In this document: positions 43,001 to 55,000 of the stretch, piece by piece
How the letters are laid out: every line of letters starts with the position of its first letter
How positions within the stretch are numbered: position 1 is the stretch's first letter
From: Icerya purchasi
Lineage: Eukaryota; Arthropoda; Insecta; Hemiptera; Monophlebidae
Length of the DNA: 64,000 nt
Assembly: GCA_039619475.1 (NCBI GenBank)
Contig: CM077116.1
Coordinates: 200,159,117 to 200,223,116, forward strand
Direction: 5' to 3'
Program-made: the position numbers and the translations under genes
The notes under the pieces: model-generated
What the model saw: the letters and a program-made list of their open reading frames with translations, nothing else
The model's database searches: none
What the model was told of the DNA's origin: nothing

Positions 43001-46000
43001 ACTTTTTTATTGTTAACAATAAACCATGTACTGACTCACAAAAAATATTCCGAACAACAGAACTAGCATATAAATGTTCAGTTTGCAGTAAATTGTCAAT
43101 AAACTGAAATAACAAAGAAAATCAGCGCCATGTTCTTCCTCATTCTATTTATTCCTTACTTTCAGACTATTTCAAGCAAATCAATAACTTAATAATTACC
43201 CAGAATTGATAAATATCATATTAATTAATCTGTATTTTTAAGATTGTTTGGATATTTTTCTTACTCAAGATATCGAAATTCAAAATTTAAAATTACCGGT
43301 TCAATTACATTTTTTCCTTAAAACGATTACTCATTATATTTTGTGTATAATTTCCTATTTTGAAAAATATTCTAATTTTCCAGGAAAAATGTTACGAGTT
43401 TTTTGAAATTTTTTGAAAAATAAAAATTTGAATAGTTATTAAAAAAATTATTTGAACAAAGGACATACCATATTTGTTATTTACTACAATACAAAATTTT
43501 TAGTAATCTTTCTACTTTATTTTCAGTTCTATCTTAAAAGTGCATAACGGTTAAAAATTAATTATTATTTCTTATTAACATTCAAATCAAATCACATTTT
43601 TTTATTTTGCACCTGGCAGCGTATATTACACAAAAATTAAAACAACCAATTATTTAAATACTGAAGTCTCGAATAAAGATAATTAATTTTATAATAAATC
43701 TTATACTGAATATTATTAACAATCAAAATATGGGTTGAATTTTCGACGCCAAAAAAAAAAAAAAAAAAAGAAAAAAAACAATCAAAATTAGCGTAATATG
43801 TATAGTTGCAATCGAAACATTTGTATTAACTTTGTTGTAATTCTTTCCCCATTATGCCATCAATAAACAACCTTTATTACAGAATGGTCAGCTAAATGGT
43901 AAAATTCGAATCCCATTGTGTCGATATAAATTCCGGCGGTTATGAAATTAGATTACAAATAATGATTCAACAAATCGACCAAATGGCAAGAAAGTTTACA
44001 TTAAAAAATGTCATTAAATAAATTAATTACAAAGTTTTTTTGTTTTTCAAAAAAATTACCCAGAGGAAAAAATATATTTCATACCGATCTTAAAATAATG
44101 TAAAAACACATATTTCTTCCTAACATATACAAAAATATTCACATTGCAAAATCAAAATAACGCAAGTAGCTTATGCGAGTTTCTAATTTGCCCTATACTG
44201 AAATAAACGTCCTCCGCTAAAAAATTTCGATTTGCATTTTTTGTCACACTACATACTCGTATGTTAAATTTATTATCATTTTTGGGAATTCCGATCAATA
44301 TTTAACATACTGTGGAACCATTAGGCGGTTGAATAAAAACGCAGAAATAGGCAGCGTAAAGATTATATAATTTCTCACAACGATTTGACAGAATTTTACT
44401 CACTATATCTATATAGAAATGTATACTCTCGATAAATTTTTCAACGCAAAAAAAAAAAAAAATCTTGTCATTTCGTTAGTTCCTAAAATTATTTTACTGC
44501 TCTTAATAGTGGTCACTTTATAGTAATATTTTGTGGACGTAAAATCTATAAAATGTAAAACAAGTTAGAATAATAGGAATTTATTTTTAATTTTAATTCA
44601 AATATGTTTTCCTATTATTAAAATGACTACAAGTAATCTCCAAACCTAACAATTTATATATCATTCTATTTTTTAACGCATAACGATTTACCATTGATCT
44701 CCTTTGAACCACGTCATCGGCAGCATAGTGGTGGCCTTCAATTAATTTGGTGGCAAATTCATCTAGAGCTTTTATTTTTTCTTCTTGAGCGGCTAAAGAT
44801 TTTTCGAAATCTTCGTGTTTTTTAATTAATGCTTCTACACTGTCTAAAGAATCACCCAAATCATTGTTCGACAAAAACGCCTGTAACATAGAGTAATCCG
44901 AATAATTAAATTTAATTCATTGACAATAAAACCACCATCTCGTAATAAACGAAAATAACAGAATAATACAAATAATTACCTCTTGCTTCGCCATCCATGT
45001 GTCTGCCTGTTCCGTATCGCGATAAAATAGCTGTAAATCCATACACTGTTCATATAAGATACGTCTTTCCTCCCATAACGCGATTAAAGATGCTTTTTCT
45101 GAGGACAAGGTAGATAGTTTCTCAACTACTTCATCGGCTGCATAGTGTTCTCTGTTTAATAGCAACTGTCCCGCTTCACTAGTTGAACGGAAACTGTCTT
45201 CACGGGCATCAATTTCACCCTAACGCAGAAAAATTATAAAATGAACCAAAAATAAAAATTTTCAATAATTAAATTGGTCTAATTTTTCTTTAATACTTAA
45301 TAGATATACAAAAAACATAATTATTTGATACTTCCCAGAAGAAATAAAAACCATTAAATGTAAAATATACTTTTATCAGTTATTGTTAAAAATTAACTGC
45401 ACTCGTAAAAAGTACGAATTATAACATAAATGTAATTATAGGTACTAGTAAAACCTATTTAAATTTTAATTATCGTAATAGGTTTTATTCTTTATTTCAT
45501 TTATTTTTCCTATAATCCGCTAGGTTATATAGTTCTTTTTTTTATTTAACTCAGTTCTCAAAAATTGAATTACATTGTAATCTGGTAAGAATAGAAATGC
45601 TCGGGACACGATTAATTAAAAGTTATTGTTTTTCATTGACTGTATTTATTTTCCTTTTGTCATAAAAACTGAACAAATTAAAAAAAGTAATTTTCTCACA
45701 AAACATAACCTAACTAAATGGAAATTAGCTTTTAGTGATATTCAAGACCACGAGGGGCTCAATACCACTTGAAAAATTTACATATATTAAATAAACACGC
45801 GAGAAAATTAATGTTTTCCAAATTGAAATATAAACAATAAATAAAAATAATTACCCTGTGTTCTTGATGCCGTTCTAATAAAGCTTCTGCACCAGCTACA
45901 TCTTTAGCTAATTCATCAGCTTGAATAATAGATTTCATATCATTTATCCAAGACGTCAAATCACGGAAATCTGCCAAAAATCTATGTAAATAATAAGATT

Positions 46001-49000
46001 CATCCAATTTTTGTTTTCGTTCCTATAAATGAGAACAGTGTTTGTACGTAAGTATGCTAGGCAAAAAAATGATCTATTAGTCTCTTAACCTGCTCGTGAC
46101 ATATTCAGAACTATTTTCAAAATTAATTATCTCTAGAATTTCTGTAGAATTATTTCAATTTAATCAGAATAAGAATTATTTTTGTCGGCTTCTACCAATC
46201 CGATGAAAGCTAATTAAGCAATGTCATGTATACACCATATTGGAAAAAAAAGGAGAAAAAAACATATACAGAAAACCTTTTTCAAACTTTCGTGGCTTTT
46301 TTTGATTTACCGTTCGTCTATTATTTCCGGTAAAAACCATGTCACAATTTGTTTCCATTGACGTTCCGAATAATATTACTTTATTCATTGCCAGAACAAA
46401 ACGCACTGAGCTAAACTACGAAAAACCTAGTCCTTAAATAAATACTCAACATTCACAGATGTGCACCCCCGATTGGTTAATTACTGGGTTTTTGTTAAAT
46501 TGATCAATCATTGCCTTCCAATTTGAATCGATTTTTAAACCGTCATTATATTTTTCGATTTCAATCGCTTCTCTAATTAACCGCTTTCTCGTGTATTCGA
46601 CCCTCGTTAATATTTTAGAGTCGTGAAACTTCATTTCGTGGTATGTTTGTTTTATATGTTCAGCTACTGCGGATTTTTCCACTAGTTTGTATTGGCAATC
46701 TGCTTCGTGTTCTTTAATTCTTACATGTATAGCCCTTCTAGTATGCCCCACGTAGCTCAAACCACACGAACACGGAATTTCATATATACCTGTCGCACGC
46801 AATCGTGGTAAGTTGTCTTTAATATCCTTTAAAAAATTTTTATTTTTCTGTTTACCGAAAATATTGGCCAAATTTTGTTTTTTCTTAAAATTTCACCAAT
46901 TCCATACGTAACATTTTTAATATAAGGCAATAAACTCGTCACATTTTTTTTTTTTTTATTCGTTATTTTGACTTTACAATATTTGTTAATTTTTTCATTT
47001 CATTTTCTTCGTGACTATTTCCCACCGAGTCACTTTTATATTTACCATTTCTGTCTCAATTTTTTCCTTATTACATATTCGATCTGCCCTTCTCATCAAA
47101 GTTCTAAACACCCCATACTTTTGGATCGTGCAATAATGGGATTCATTATGCAAATATTTATTGGTGTAGGTGGGTTTACGAAACATCGAAGTATTTACGC
47201 TCCCAGTATTATTCCTTTCAACTAACAAATCTAAACCGCTAATGTGCCATTCTTTTCCTCTTACACCGTAAATTTTACATTCTAGTGAAAATTGTTTAAA
47301 TCTGAGAAAAACTCAGGTTTTTTATCCCTTCCGTGCTGTCAAACCACAAACGTAATTTCGGTGCCCATTTTTGAACAATCTTTTTTCTAAATGTTTCATA
47401 AAGATCTTTGCAAAAATCGACGCTAGGCTCATTAAACATAAATACATTCTAACGTATCACACGTTCGATTAATCTGATTGTGAATTTGTCTATTTCCATA
47501 TTTTTTTTATTAATTCCGTTTCCGATACTGGTACATTTGTAAATAACGACACAAAATTAATGCTGACTAATATGTCATTTTCTTCTATTATGACCGTTTT
47601 CAACTTCTCCATAAATGATGCTCCGTATTTCCTTCAGAATTTTTTAATTTCGTAGCAATTGCGGCTAGGAACGAAGATTGCTGGATAAGTGTGGCAACAT
47701 CTTGGAAACCTTATGGCAAACGACCCTTAGGACAACCAAGAATACGATGGGTAGATGAAATTCAAAAATTCAGAGCAAATTGGCGAAAAGAAGCACAAGA
47801 TTGCAGCGTTTGGAAAAAATTAGGCGAGGCTTTCGTCCAGTAGTGGACTGATAATGGCTAGCGGAGAAGAAGAAGAAATATAACATTCTACGAAATATGA
47901 TGGACTATTAATCAAACAAATTATCGGTCTCATTGGACAGCCCGTTTTGGGAACTTTTGGCAATCCTTACATCCCATTTTTCGTGTTCCAATCCAAATTT
48001 GACTCTTTTATAACTTTTTCTACTTAATTTGACATTTTCCGCAAATGATTTTTATTTAATTCAGAATACGGCCCGTCACATAATAGCTTTAATATCTTAT
48101 TTTTATACTCGTTAATTTTCATAATTACCAAACATTTCCTTTATCTGCTTTTCTCTTTTTTGACGCGGGAGGTTCGACTTTGATGCTTTGCATTTTCGAA
48201 ATAATATCGCGCATTTTTATCTGACGATTCGGGTAGCCCCGTTGTCTATTATTTTTAATCTATATTCAATGCTACTGATAATTTCATATGTAGAAATATA
48301 TTTTAATAGAAATTACCTTAGCTTTAGCTGTAAGACGTTCCCAATATGAAACGATTTCTGCTTGTTTCTGACGAATTTGATCACCATGATCGGGATGAAT
48401 TTCACATAACCTCTCCGCTTCTTTTCCAAGGTTAGAAACTTTATCTTCTAATGCAGCTAGGTCTCTTTCTTTATCTTCGTGTTTTCTCTAAACAACAAAC
48501 ATACTCAATTATAGTATTTTAATTAACCGAAAATATAGGTAAAAACATTTAAAATAAACAATAAGTTATATAAATACTAAAAGAGTAACCTGTAAAGCTT
48601 GGACGGTAGCTAAATCTCGACCATAATCGTCTGATGATAATTCTACGTCTTTCTCGGTTATCCAAGCAACAGTTTCATCCGCATCACGATTGAAACGTTG
48701 TATTTCATGTGCACCGAACAGTTTTTCTTGTCTCGTTAATGTCAAATGTTTAAGACGAATCCAGGCTTCATTCAATTCCTACAATTTGTAACATTTGAAA
48801 AATAAATTTTCTTCGTACACAATAAATAAAATTAGTATATCACGTAAGTATAAACGAGGACTAATAATTCCCCCAACACTATAACAGTTCCAGATTATCA
48901 GTTCCTTTATTGGCAGTAATTTCTTTTTAGCCTTTTTTTATTTTCATTTTATTTAAAATTAGCATCGCAAATATCGACTACATACTTAAAAAATAGGGCA

Positions 49001-52000
49001 GTCAAATACTGTAAGAATTAAACTACAATTAAACGCTTAAAAATTATTTATCTATCATAATTGTAAATGTTATATAAGATCGATGAAAATTTTTTAGTAA
49101 ATACTTGATCAGAATCGTAACTTCGAGATACATTTCTTCACTGTTTGACGAAAATTCTGTTATATATCTGTGTGTATGTGTGTGTGTGTGTATGGGCACG
49201 CGCGTGTATGAATGGATGGGTGCTGCAGAATATAAGTTGTTGTAACTACAGTTGTATTCTCTAGTAAGCAGTCACTCGATCGTCATATAGTTCTAGGCCC
49301 CAACGGAGAAGCGAAACAACAACCAAGTGAGTTACGCCCACGCCGTTCAGGGTGGTAATTTTCTGTTTAACGGGCTTAACGTTAATTAAAAAAGCTAAAT
49401 GGGAACTCACAACGTAACGTGATAGGAAAACTGAGGGAGGCTTTATTTGTCGAAAGCATTCCTACTAACAAATACCATTAAGCACTTTACTGCACTTACA
49501 ACAGCAGACTATCAACAACTCATCCGCGACTAAGTGCCTCAATCAGATAAGTGAATGCTAATCTAGGATGAGCAGACAAGTATTTGGCGCTTTCAAACCG
49601 GAAATTTTGGTCAAGAGAACAAACCCTGACAGAAAACCCGGCGGAAAGCAAGAGAAAACCTCTGCTATATTACAATTTCCTAGTACTAACATGGCATGCG
49701 AAAGAAAGGATATTAATGCTACATCTGTGAGACACTTCCGAAAATGAGTGTCAGGCAATAGACGGTCACTTGCAACAATGTAAGTTCTGTACCCCGCCGA
49801 TTCAGAACCCTGCAGAAGAGAACACACGTGTTTAAACTGGAACAATTAAGCTAAAGTCTAGTCTAAAGATATATACATAGAACGAATGATGTTTACATCA
49901 ATACGGTAGAATTCATAATACGATAAAAAAGATGAAAGTACTACAAATATCAATACCCAGTATAAACGAAATATGCAAGTCTAGTGCTAGGAAATACGTA
50001 ATCGATAATTATACCGTTTATTATCCACAAGAAAATAGCTAGTACCACAGAAATGGAATAGCAATTGTAGTATCGAAAGGAATAACCATAGCGTCGCATC
50101 GATAGGTCAAGTATCTGATAGAATTATAGTAATGCAAATGCATTCAAAGCGAATAAAATTAAATATAATACAAATATACACGCACTCGCAACAGGAGTCC
50201 CAATGAAGAAATAGAAACATTCTATAAAAAAATAGTGTAATTAGACAGCTAAAGTACAAAGATATAACTATAATAATAGGAGATCTGAACGCTAAGATTG
50301 GTAAAGAGGCAGATAAAAATACAGTGAGTTTAAACTAGGTGTAAGAAATGACAGAAGCGCAATATTTGTTAATTTCTGTAAAAAATTGAAATTATGCATA
50401 ATGAATACGTTCTTCAAATTACTACTTAGACGATTATACATCTAGAAGGCACTAGCACATAGATCAAATAAAATTATAAGGAATCAAATCGAGTACATTA
50501 CCACCATCGATCAAAAATACAGAAATACAATCAAAGCAATGAAAACACCACCAGGAGCAAATGTCACAACATATGTACCATAAGATATTAATATGTAGGA
50601 ACTATAAAAGATTAAAAAGATTAGAACCAAAAATATTTATTTGAAAACTGTATGATGATCAATACCTTATAAATAACCAGCATATCGTCAGTGAGCAATC
50701 GGAAAGCAAATTCGATGAAGTAGCACAAAATAACAACGAGGATCACATCACTGGAGTAAGATTAAAAGCATAATACACGAAATAGTTTCTAATTCCATAT
50801 ACGAGTAATATAAACGAAAAACAAAAGTGGATGGCAACCAAATAATTGCAATAATAAAAAAGAGCTGTTCAAAAACAGGAACAAGGGGAAATACAAAAAC
50901 ATTAACCGAGAAATACGGGGAAAAAACGTGATACTGAAAAAGTTTGATATGAGGATAAGTGTGCAGAAATAGAAAAGCTAAATAGAAAAAATGACACATT
51001 TAATATGTATAAAAAAATAAAAGAACTGGTCGGACCATATAATAATTTTAAACTGGTAGATAAACAGGATAAGATAGTCATTAATAAAGAAGAGAAATTA
51101 AAACCATAAAAACAGTATACTGAAAATCTATTCCACGACAAGAGAGTATCAGGATCACCAATGACAATTGAAGAAATAGCACAAACCATAAAAATGGAGA
51201 AAAAGGAACCGGACCAAATACCAGTTGATATTCTGAAAATATTGGGGAAAAAATGAAATAGTCTTTTTGCTTCAACTATTTAATAATATATATGATTCGG
51301 AAAGATGTAAGATGATTGGGCGAAATTAATATTCATAATGATACTTAAAAAACAAAATGCCAAAAAATGCGGAGGCTGTCGAAGTATCAGTTTAAAGATT
51401 ACCTATTAAAATTTTTTCTTACAATTATATACTCAAGAATATACAAAAAAATAGAAGAACAATTGGATAACACTCATTCGGATTTAGGAAAAATTTAGGT
51501 ATTAGGGTTGCTTTAATCAGTATTAAAAAGTTAGTTCAACACAGCAGAGGCGTTACACGCCCGGTATGCTTTGTTGATTTTCAAACAATTTTTAATATGG
51601 TAAAGCACAACAAACTGATGAATAATTTATAAAAAAACAGGCACTGATGACAAAAATATACGGGTTATAGAAAAACTTATATTGGAACCAAACAAACAGC
51701 AAGTATTTGATCGAACAACATAGAATAGAAGAAGTAGCAATATGCAAACGTGTAAGGCAAGACGGCATTTTATTCTCGCTCTATTTAATATATTTTATGA
51801 AGAAATTCTCTAAACCGATTGGACAAGTGCAGATAAGTAACAGAGGAAATTAAACTTCGCTAATTAAAGTATTTTGAACACACAATGCGCTACCCGAAAC
51901 AATATAACATTTTTCATCTTCCGATACAAGGCAAGATCGATAGATAAAGACAATCAGGAAAAAGTAGAATAACATGAATACAAAACTTGTCACAATGGTA

Positions 52001-55000
52001 CAAGATGTCTACAAACAAATTGTTCTGAGAAGTCCTAAAAAGACGAACGATTACCAAGATGTTATTCAACGTTCGACAACAGACATGGTACCATGATAAT
52101 GATGATACTGAAGATGATGATATATACATAACCGCGCGCATAAAAAAACAAACATACAAACAATATATATATATATATATACCCTTTTCTTTTTAGCGAT
52201 TGTATCACGTTCTGGGTGATTATCCTGAATGAGTTTATCTGCCATATCATTAACTTCTGTCAAGCGGTATTCTTGTGTAGCCATGTCCTTCTGGAATTCA
52301 TCGAATTTTCTTTGTAAAACTTCAACATGTTCAAGATCTGCGCCATATTCATCAGTAGTCACAAAAGTTTCCTGAAATAACAATATTTTAAAGATTTGTT
52401 AAAAATTAATTGCAAACTTTTTTTCAGGGAGAGGAAAGCTCCTTTAACATGACCCATCGACTAACCTCTCATAAGTTCCATGCTTATGCGTTAAATAAAT
52501 TGTGAGTAAACAGGAAAGATTTCAAATTTTACAATGTCAATACTGAAATAAAATTTATTTTCTAAATTTACTATAACAAATAATATTTATTTTATTTTCT
52601 TATCTTTTACCTTATCGTTAATCCAAAACATAACTTCATCGAACTTTCGTAAGAACTGAACTAAAACCAAAGCCTGATGCAATTTCACGCCTTTTTCTGC
52701 AAGTTTGCTTAGCAAGGCTTCCCACAGTCTATGTAGTTCTTCTAAACATTCGAACAATACAAATATATTTAATATTTTTTATAATATCAGAGAACAATCC
52801 TACAATCAAAAAATTTAATTTTGACTTGAATTATAATTATTTTTGATATACTAAATGCATAATTCCCAGTTATGTAATAATTGTTTTTCACGTAATCTAT
52901 AGTTTATACATGTTGATTACACTATGTCTACTTTTAGTATGCGGGTAACTAATATGGTGTACACACTCGTGCTGTGATATAAACTTCACTATACAATATT
53001 TCACAGATATGTGTGTAGGATCAAAATATACTTACATCAATCATAAGAAGTACACCTCACAATCAGCCGCTCGCGTAATCCTAAATTAACCCATGACGCA
53101 TAACATTATACATAATGATCTATAGGGGACATCCCCCTAAGAACCAAAGCATCTATGAAAAAATTTGTTATAACCGAGAAGCTTAATTTATGCTACAAAA
53201 GATTTGTATGAATTTTACCTACGGATTTTAATAATTAATATTTACTACTATTTTCTAGTAACACTATTAATGTTACGTTTCTATTCTGTTTTAAACGCAA
53301 CTGCCGTCGATCTTCTGCCATTTTTATTTATTTTTAATTTTTATTTTGTAATGTAAATGAAAATACGAATTAAATGAGAAGTATACATATTTAAACTTGC
53401 TTACGAACAAAGAAAATTCGGATTGGATTACTAACAAAAATAAAAAAGAAATAAATTCTAATAAAAATACTATCTTTCTTACTATTTCTAAACTACCATT
53501 TTACTTAGAATTTTATAATTTCGTTTTATTTTTCACCCCTAAATATAAAACAAAAGTTAAATTAAAAATTGTAATAATTATGTATTTTTAAAATATTTTT
53601 AAATTTCTATAAAGGTAACTATTTGATTTTCTTAATGAAACGAGGGATATTTCTCAAATTTTACGTAATTATATAATCCCCCCCCCCCAATGTCCTTCTG
53701 GATCCGCCCGTGTATAATATAAATTTCAATTTAGAACAACTAGTTTAACAATTCTATGCTGTACAAACTATACAGAAAATTTGAAGGTTTTAGTGAGAAG
53801 GATAATTGACTAACAGATAGAAATCCGAAAAATAACAATTATTAGCCGGTATTATAACCGCTAGAACATTATAAGGACCTTCAAGAAGTCTCAAAATTTA
53901 AAAAACTGGACCAAGAATATTTTTTATTTGATCGTGTATGGTATCGAAACCAAGAATATGCCGGGGTTTTTTAATAGAAAGCACTAAGAATCCCAATATT
54001 CTGAAAATTTTCAAAACTAAAAAGTGACCTACAATACCTACAATATTACAAAAAAAAACAAATTATTATGAATAACGATTATTCTTTATTTCACATTTTA
54101 TACTTAAGAAGAAAAATAAATATTAAAGAAACTATAAGCATTCAGAAAGCACATTTTATATACTTTCATCACCTGTATTACCAAAGTTAAGTAACATCGG
54201 AGCAAACTAATACTTAATTCTTAATCTAAATTCTGCTAACTGATATTTCTGATGATATTGTACAAAGGCTGTTCATTAAGTAACGCCTCCTCCCTCGTCG
54301 CAAGCATAATTTTAATCATTCGAAGAAAAAAGGGTAATCATTAGGAAGAGAATTTTATTTGGATTTTAACGACATATTAAACTTCAACATAATCGCCTTT
54401 AACGAGTTGCAACGAATCCAGCGGCCACCCAGTTTTCGGATGCCGGTTTTGAAGAAATCGACCAGCTGTAAACGTAGTCACAATGACACAGTGATCTGTA
54501 ATTCCTTGTCCGACGCATAGCGAATTCTTTTCAAATGTTTTTTGAAGTGGCGGAATAAGTAATAATCGCTCGGCGCCAAATCGGTATTGTATGGAGGGTG
54601 CGAAAGAACGCCGAAGCCGAGAGACGAAATCACCTCTGCTGTGCGCGCGCTAGTGCATGACGTCGTTCGTAACCATATTCTGCGGTACCCTAATTCTTTT
54701 ACGAATTTGTTTACTCTCCCAAAAGCTACTTCTGTCTCTATTGCTAATTCCGATTTTGCCTAATGTGCGCGTCAATCATGTTCTTTACCTTAGCTAACCT
54801 GCGCAGGTCTGGATGGCCTGAATGTGGTTCATCAAATAGTTTTATGGTATCAGCACGAGGAGCTAGGCGAGCCCAGTATCGCAACTTACTCACATCAAGT
54901 GTATCCGCACCAAACACCTTTTGTAGACGTCGAAAAATCATGATACACGGGACATTTTCTCGAGTTAGAAATTCAATAATTGCTTAAGCACTTGTCACAT

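Larger units (their letters stand above)
46440..48210 (-). mobile_element. Penelope-like retroelement, decayed RT plus GIY-YIG endonuclease
   Basis: Read on the minus strand, broken frames give Penelope RT landmarks in order: [20 protein letters not shown] near 47930, [18 protein letters not shown] near 47560, [12 protein letters not shown] near 47370, then [19 protein letters not shown] near 47150. The endonuclease follows as an uninterrupted frame at 46446-46871: [29 protein letters not shown] and [12 protein letters not shown]. This is the GIY-YIG domain typical of Penelope elements. The RT has stops and frame changes, so the copy is dead as a whole. It lies in sense orientation in spectrin intron 7 (46023-48316). 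Confidence 0.85.

Noticed and set aside
46968..47225. Plus-strand open frame of 85 codons
   Set aside because: Antisense of the Penelope RT C-terminal segment, which is the clear coding strand.
49558..49845. Minus-strand open frame of 95 codons
   Set aside because: Antisense to the 5' part of the same LINE; no homology recognised.
50748..51275. Three overlapping minus-strand open frames of 64-95 codons
   Set aside because: They are antisense shadows of the LINE RT region, whose plus-strand motifs are recognisable.
54763..54987. Plus-strand open frame of 74 codons
   Set aside because: Antisense of the mariner HTH domain.
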